This document shows, piece by piece, positions 4,982 through 7,401 of a DNA stretch of 7,401 nt. The stretch comes from Candidatus Saccharimonadota bacterium. Lineage in GTDB: Bacteria > Patescibacteriota > Saccharimonadia > Saccharimonadales > Saccharimonadaceae. The notes beneath the pieces are model-generated. The model searched no databases, was not told where the DNA came from, and saw only the letters and a program-made list of their open reading frames with translations. The translations under genes were made by a program, and so were the position numbers. Within the stretch, counting starts at the first letter, position 1. Each line of letters starts with the position of its first letter. The stretch spans positions 1-7,401 of the forward strand of contig JAQGGY010000003.1 of NCBI GenBank assembly GCA_028289095.1, in the 5' to 3' direction.

Positions 4982-5090
4982 GCTCTTATTTAGCTAACCC
5001 ATTCAATTTAACAAACAACGTATAACCCCGCGGCGTGAGCATTATTCTTAATATAGAAAAAGCTCCGCTTAGCGGGGCTTTTTCTATATA
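4982..5090 (+). ncRNA. Candidate small RNA between ftsK and RNase J
   Basis: A plus-strand extended -10 and a strong terminator delimit about 109 nt without any credible reading frame. The terminator stem is fully paired only in plus-strand RNA, where U5064 pairs with G5076; in the opposite RNA that position is an A-C mismatch. An upstream CCCCGC (5026-5031) can pair with GCGGGG (5072-5077) of the terminator and would compete with it. I recognise no known RNA family. The alternative is that the promoter is fortuitous and the hairpin simply ends the RNase J mRNA. Confidence 0.35.
5051..5090. terminator. Bidirectional intrinsic terminator downstream of RNase J
   Basis: An 18-bp stem (5051-5068 with 5072-5089) with a 3-nt loop TTA contains the core GCTCCGC/GCGGGGC, flanked by A5 and T5 tracts, so a U-tract follows the core in either direction. 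It lies 18 bases after the RNase J stop and surely ends that minus-strand mRNA. The plus-strand fold is the more complete one because of a U-G pair. Confidence 0.9.
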
Positions 5091-5107
5091 TGTCGTGTTT
5101 TAGAGCA

Positions 5108-7306
5108 CTAGTACGGGCGCTGATCTTGTGCTTGACGCGCTTTTGTGTCGGTCACTTCTGTGTCCGGAACCTGTGGCGCTGGGAACGTCTTTGGTTCTGG
5201 GCGATCAGTTTGATCGGTGCGCTCTGGTCGTGGGCCACGGTTGTCATCACGACGATTGTCGTCACGGCGTGGGCCGTTGTTGCCGCCTTGTGGACGATTA
5301 TCTGGACCACGGTTTTGGCCACCGCCACCACCAATTTCGTTAATCACTGGGATAACGATTGGCGTACGACGCGTTTGGTCGTACAAAATGTGGGTTATTT
5401 CGTCTTTCAACTCTTTCTTCATCACATCGAGGTCGACGCGTTTGCCTGTAAAGCTTTTGGTTACCTTTTGTTTGAGATACTGACGAATCATGTTCATCAA
5501 TTCTTCACTATCACGCAGGTAAATAAAGCCACGGCTGATGATATCAGGGCTGGTCATCAGACGGCCGCTACCACGAGCAACAGTCAACACGATCACGAAC
5601 ATACCTTCGGCAGCCATGTGAATACGGTCTTTTAGGACGACTTCTGATACAGTTGCGCCGCTGTCATCGTACATAATTCCACCAACTGGGATACGGCCGT
5701 TCTTTTTCGCGCCATCAGCAGTAATTTCGATAACGTCACCGCTGTCGCAGACAAATATATTGTCACGTGGGATGGCACATTCCTTTTCCGCAAGCTCGGC
5801 ATTGTGGACAAGCATGTGGAATTCACCGTGAATTGGTAGGTAGTACTTTGGATTAAGGGCATTGATTAACTTGACGTGATCATCGTAATACCCGTGTCCT
5901 GAAACGTGCAGCGGACCAAAGCCTGTTAGGTGCGTTTTGCCATTCTGCACAACTTCGCTACCTTCACGCATCAAACCGTCAACGGTACGTGTGACGTACT
6001 TTTCGTTACCAGGAATCGCGTTCGAGCTAAAGACGATAATGTCAGAGTTTTTAATCTTGATAAACTTGTGTGAACCAGTAGCCATACGGTTCAGTACGGC
6101 GTTAAATTCACCCTGTGAACCAGTACAGATAATTGTTACTTTGCCATCAGGTAATTTAACGACGTCTTCCATTTTGACTACGACGTCTTTAGGAATTTTG
6201 ATAACACCAGCACGAAGCGCAACTTCAAGGTTTTGAATCATTGAATAACCAGCAAAGGCAACCTTACGGTCGTGTGCTTTTGCTTCTTCCAGAATACCTT
6301 GCATACGGTGAATCTGTGACGAGAAACAACTCATAATTAGGCGGCTATTTGGATATTTATCCATCACCTGGCCCATTGATTGCTTGATCTCTGGTTCGCC
6401 GTGGGTGTGACCACCTTCTGACTCACAGTTAGTTGATTCGTTCATTAGTAGCAAGATGCCTTCTGTGGTGGCAATTTCAGTCAAACGCGCTAGATCGAAT
6501 GGTTTTCCATCGACAGGCTCTTCTTCGAAACGCCAGTCACCAGTGTCAATCAACACACCAAGTGGCGTGCGGATAACAACAGCAGTTGCATCCGGAATAG
6601 AGTGATTCACGCGGACGAGTTCGATACTAAAGCTATCGCCCAGCTGCACGCGTTCGTGCGATTCTGGATCCATTTCGTGATAATCAGGCTCGAAGCCGCT
6701 CGTCGCTTCTTCCATCGTGCGCTGGACCATACCAAGGGTAAACTTAGACCCGTACACAGGTGCAGGAATCTTGTCAGCGATGTGACGGTACGCGCCAATG
6801 TGGTCAAGGTGTCCGTGCGTAAAGACCTGGCCACGGATTTTGTGCTTGTTTTCTTCTAGGTATGTAATATCAGGAATAATGTAGTTAATACCTGGGTAGT
6901 CGCTACCAGGGAACAAGAATCCACAGTCGATCACGATAATGTCATTTTCGTATTCGATTGCCATCATGTTCTTGCCGATGCCCATTTCACCAAGACCGCC
7001 GATAGGCATAATCTTTAGTTTTGGTACGTTCGGGTTTGGTTTTGGCTGGTGCTTTTGATCAGCTAGGCTGAATTGTCGGCCTTGGTAACCGTTATAAATC
7101 GATTTGTTAACCGGCACATTAATCATGTGTTGGCTGGCTTGAACATTGACGTTCTCGCTGGTACGACGCTGCGCACGGAACACTTCACCCTTACGAGTAG
7201 TGGTGCTGTTTAATACCGTATTGCTCGACTTTTGTCGTGGTTGTTGACCTTGTGGCCGCTTTGCTTGATCGTCTCCTTGGACGCTTCCGAGTCTACGTTG
7301 ACCCAT
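5108..7306 (-). CDS. rnj: Ribonuclease J with long N- and C-terminal extensions
   Basis: Metallo-beta-lactamase/beta-CASP ribonuclease acting in mRNA decay and RNA 5' processing, with 5' exonuclease and/or endonuclease activity in relatives. The metal motif THGHLDHIGA carries H164, H166, D168 and H169; further ligands are H235 (VNHSIPD) and D257 (DTGDW). MNESTNCE (288-295) and FSSQIHRMQG (328-337) follow, then the beta-CASP FSSNAIPGNE (426-435), VSGHG (H471) and PIHGEFHML (H493). A C-terminal domain ends near 658. At 732 residues it is longer than the usual 550-560. A Gln/Arg/Asn-rich N-terminal tail of about 95 residues and a Gly/Arg/Asp-rich C-terminal tail of about 75 account for the excess; both look disordered. 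AAGGAG lies about 11 bases before the ATG, so the start is credible. All catalytic residues are present. Assignment to J1 or J2 type is not possible by eye. Confidence 0.96.
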   Translation of the reverse strand: MGQRRLGSVQGDDQAKRPQGQQPRQKSSNTVLNSTTTRKGEVFRAQRRTSENVNVQASQHMINVPVNKSIYNGYQGRQFSLADQKHQPKPNPNVPKLKIMPIGGLGEMGIGKNMMAIEYENDIIVIDCGFLFPGSDYPGINYIIPDITYLEENKHKIRGQVFTHGHLDHIGAYRHIADKIPAPVYGSKFTLGMVQRTMEEATSGFEPDYHEMDPESHERVQLGDSFSIELVRVNHSIPDATAVVIRTPLGVLIDTGDWRFEEEPVDGKPFDLARLTEIATTEGILLLMNESTNCESEGGHTHGEPEIKQSMGQVMDKYPNSRLIMSCFSSQIHRMQGILEEAKAHDRKVAFAGYSMIQNLEVALRAGVIKIPKDVVVKMEDVVKLPDGKVTIICTGSQGEFNAVLNRMATGSHKFIKIKNSDIIVFSSNAIPGNEKYVTRTVDGLMREGSEVVQNGKTHLTGFGPLHVSGHGYYDDHVKLINALNPKYYLPIHGEFHMLVHNAELAEKECAIPRDNIFVCDSGDVIEITADGAKKNGRIPVGGIMYDDSGATVSEVVLKDRIHMAAEGMFVIVLTVARGSGRLMTSPDIISRGFIYLRDSEELMNMIRQYLKQKVTKSFTGKRVDLDVMKKELKDEITHILYDQTRRTPIVIPVINEIGGGGGQNRGPDNRPQGGNNGPRRDDNRRDDNRGPRPERTDQTDRPEPKTFPAPQVPDTEVTDTKARQAQDQRPY
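5241..5270 (-). repeat. 15-base tandem repeat coding for RRDDN twice in RNase J tail
   Basis: Two direct 15-base units (5241-5255 and 5256-5270), identical at 12 of 15 positions, encode consecutive RRDDN pentapeptides inside the Gly/Arg/Asp-rich C-terminal tail. This points to recent expansion by slippage or duplication in a disordered region. Confidence 0.7.
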
Positions 7307-7401
7307 ATATGTGTTTTCTCCTTTTGTTGATTGAACAATGTAATATTGCGAAATTTAAATACGAGTTAAGGGCAGTAAATTGTCGATTAATCTGTCGTTC
7401 C
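7307..7401 (-). other. Upstream region of RNase J, no clear promoter or gene
   Basis: This 95-base AT-rich stretch holds the RNase J ribosome binding site (AAGGAG near 7319-7324) and no credible reading frame. The best promoter-like match on the minus strand, TTAACT followed after about 18 bases by TATTAC, is weak and lacks an extended -10. The true promoter may lie beyond the window edge. Confidence 0.4.

Noticed and set aside
4982..5050. tRNA or a known housekeeping RNA in the ftsK-RNase J gap
   Set aside because: There is no cloverleaf, acceptor stem or anticodon arm on either strand, and the length and fold do not fit 6S, tmRNA or signal recognition particle RNA.
5090..5635. 181-codon open frame on the plus strand opposite the RNase J 3' end
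   Set aside because: It is an antisense shadow of the Gly/Arg/Asp-rich tail and core of RNase J. It has no ribosome binding site, begins at the terminator, and its composition mirrors the opposite strand.
1..7401. Recoded UGA (as in some other candidate phyla)
   Set aside because: All genes read through without in-frame UGA at conserved positions, and the stops are TAA or TAG. The absence of UGA stops among seven genes is too small a sample to mean anything.

Overview
The window looks like a piece of a small-genome bacterial chromosome, most likely from the Candidate Phyla Radiation, with Candidatus Saccharibacteria (TM7) as my best guess. That guess rests on remembered resemblance of the S6, FtsK and pilin sequences plus the gene mix; no search was run. 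Stops in the window are TAA or TAG, tryptophans are TGG, and no reading frame needs a recoded UGA. Promoters share a strong extended -10 (TGnTATAAT-like) with weak or variable -35 boxes.

Layout: a conserved minus-strand backbone is interrupted by a plus-strand insert. At the left edge is a ribosomal/replication operon on the minus strand: rpsF (S6) followed after 6 bases by the first 8 codons of ssb. Its leader has two adjacent hairpins, and a perfect DnaA box lies just upstream of its -10. From about 490 to 2150, on the plus strand, lie two transcription units of unrecognised small proteins. The first holds two tandem diverged paralogs (598-1029 and 1039-1431) that share a WLEANNWP core. The second is a single acidic protein (1637-2080). 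Each unit has its own extended -10 promoter and its own intrinsic terminator, and the two terminators start with the same 14 bases.

From 2154 to the right edge the minus strand carries a type IV pilin-like protein, a full-length FtsK/SpoIIIE DNA translocase and a ribonuclease J with long disordered extensions. Each has its own promoter signals or intergenic gap, so they look independently transcribed rather than a tight operon. The pilin and FtsK starts lack a Shine-Dalgarno sequence and sit very close to a -10 box, which suggests leaderless or nearly leaderless mRNAs.

The gap between RNase J and ftsK (4884-5107) holds a bidirectional-looking terminator whose stem is better formed in plus-strand RNA. 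A divergent plus-strand promoter lies upstream of it, so a roughly 110-nt small RNA is possible.

The backbone genes are housekeeping: translation (S6), single-strand DNA binding (SSB), chromosome segregation (FtsK) and RNA processing/decay (RNase J), plus a surface pilin. I see no CRISPR array, transposase, tRNA or rRNA. The most novel material is the plus-strand 490-2150 insert with its structured leader, and the candidate small RNA. Neither can be called a new system from this sequence alone.
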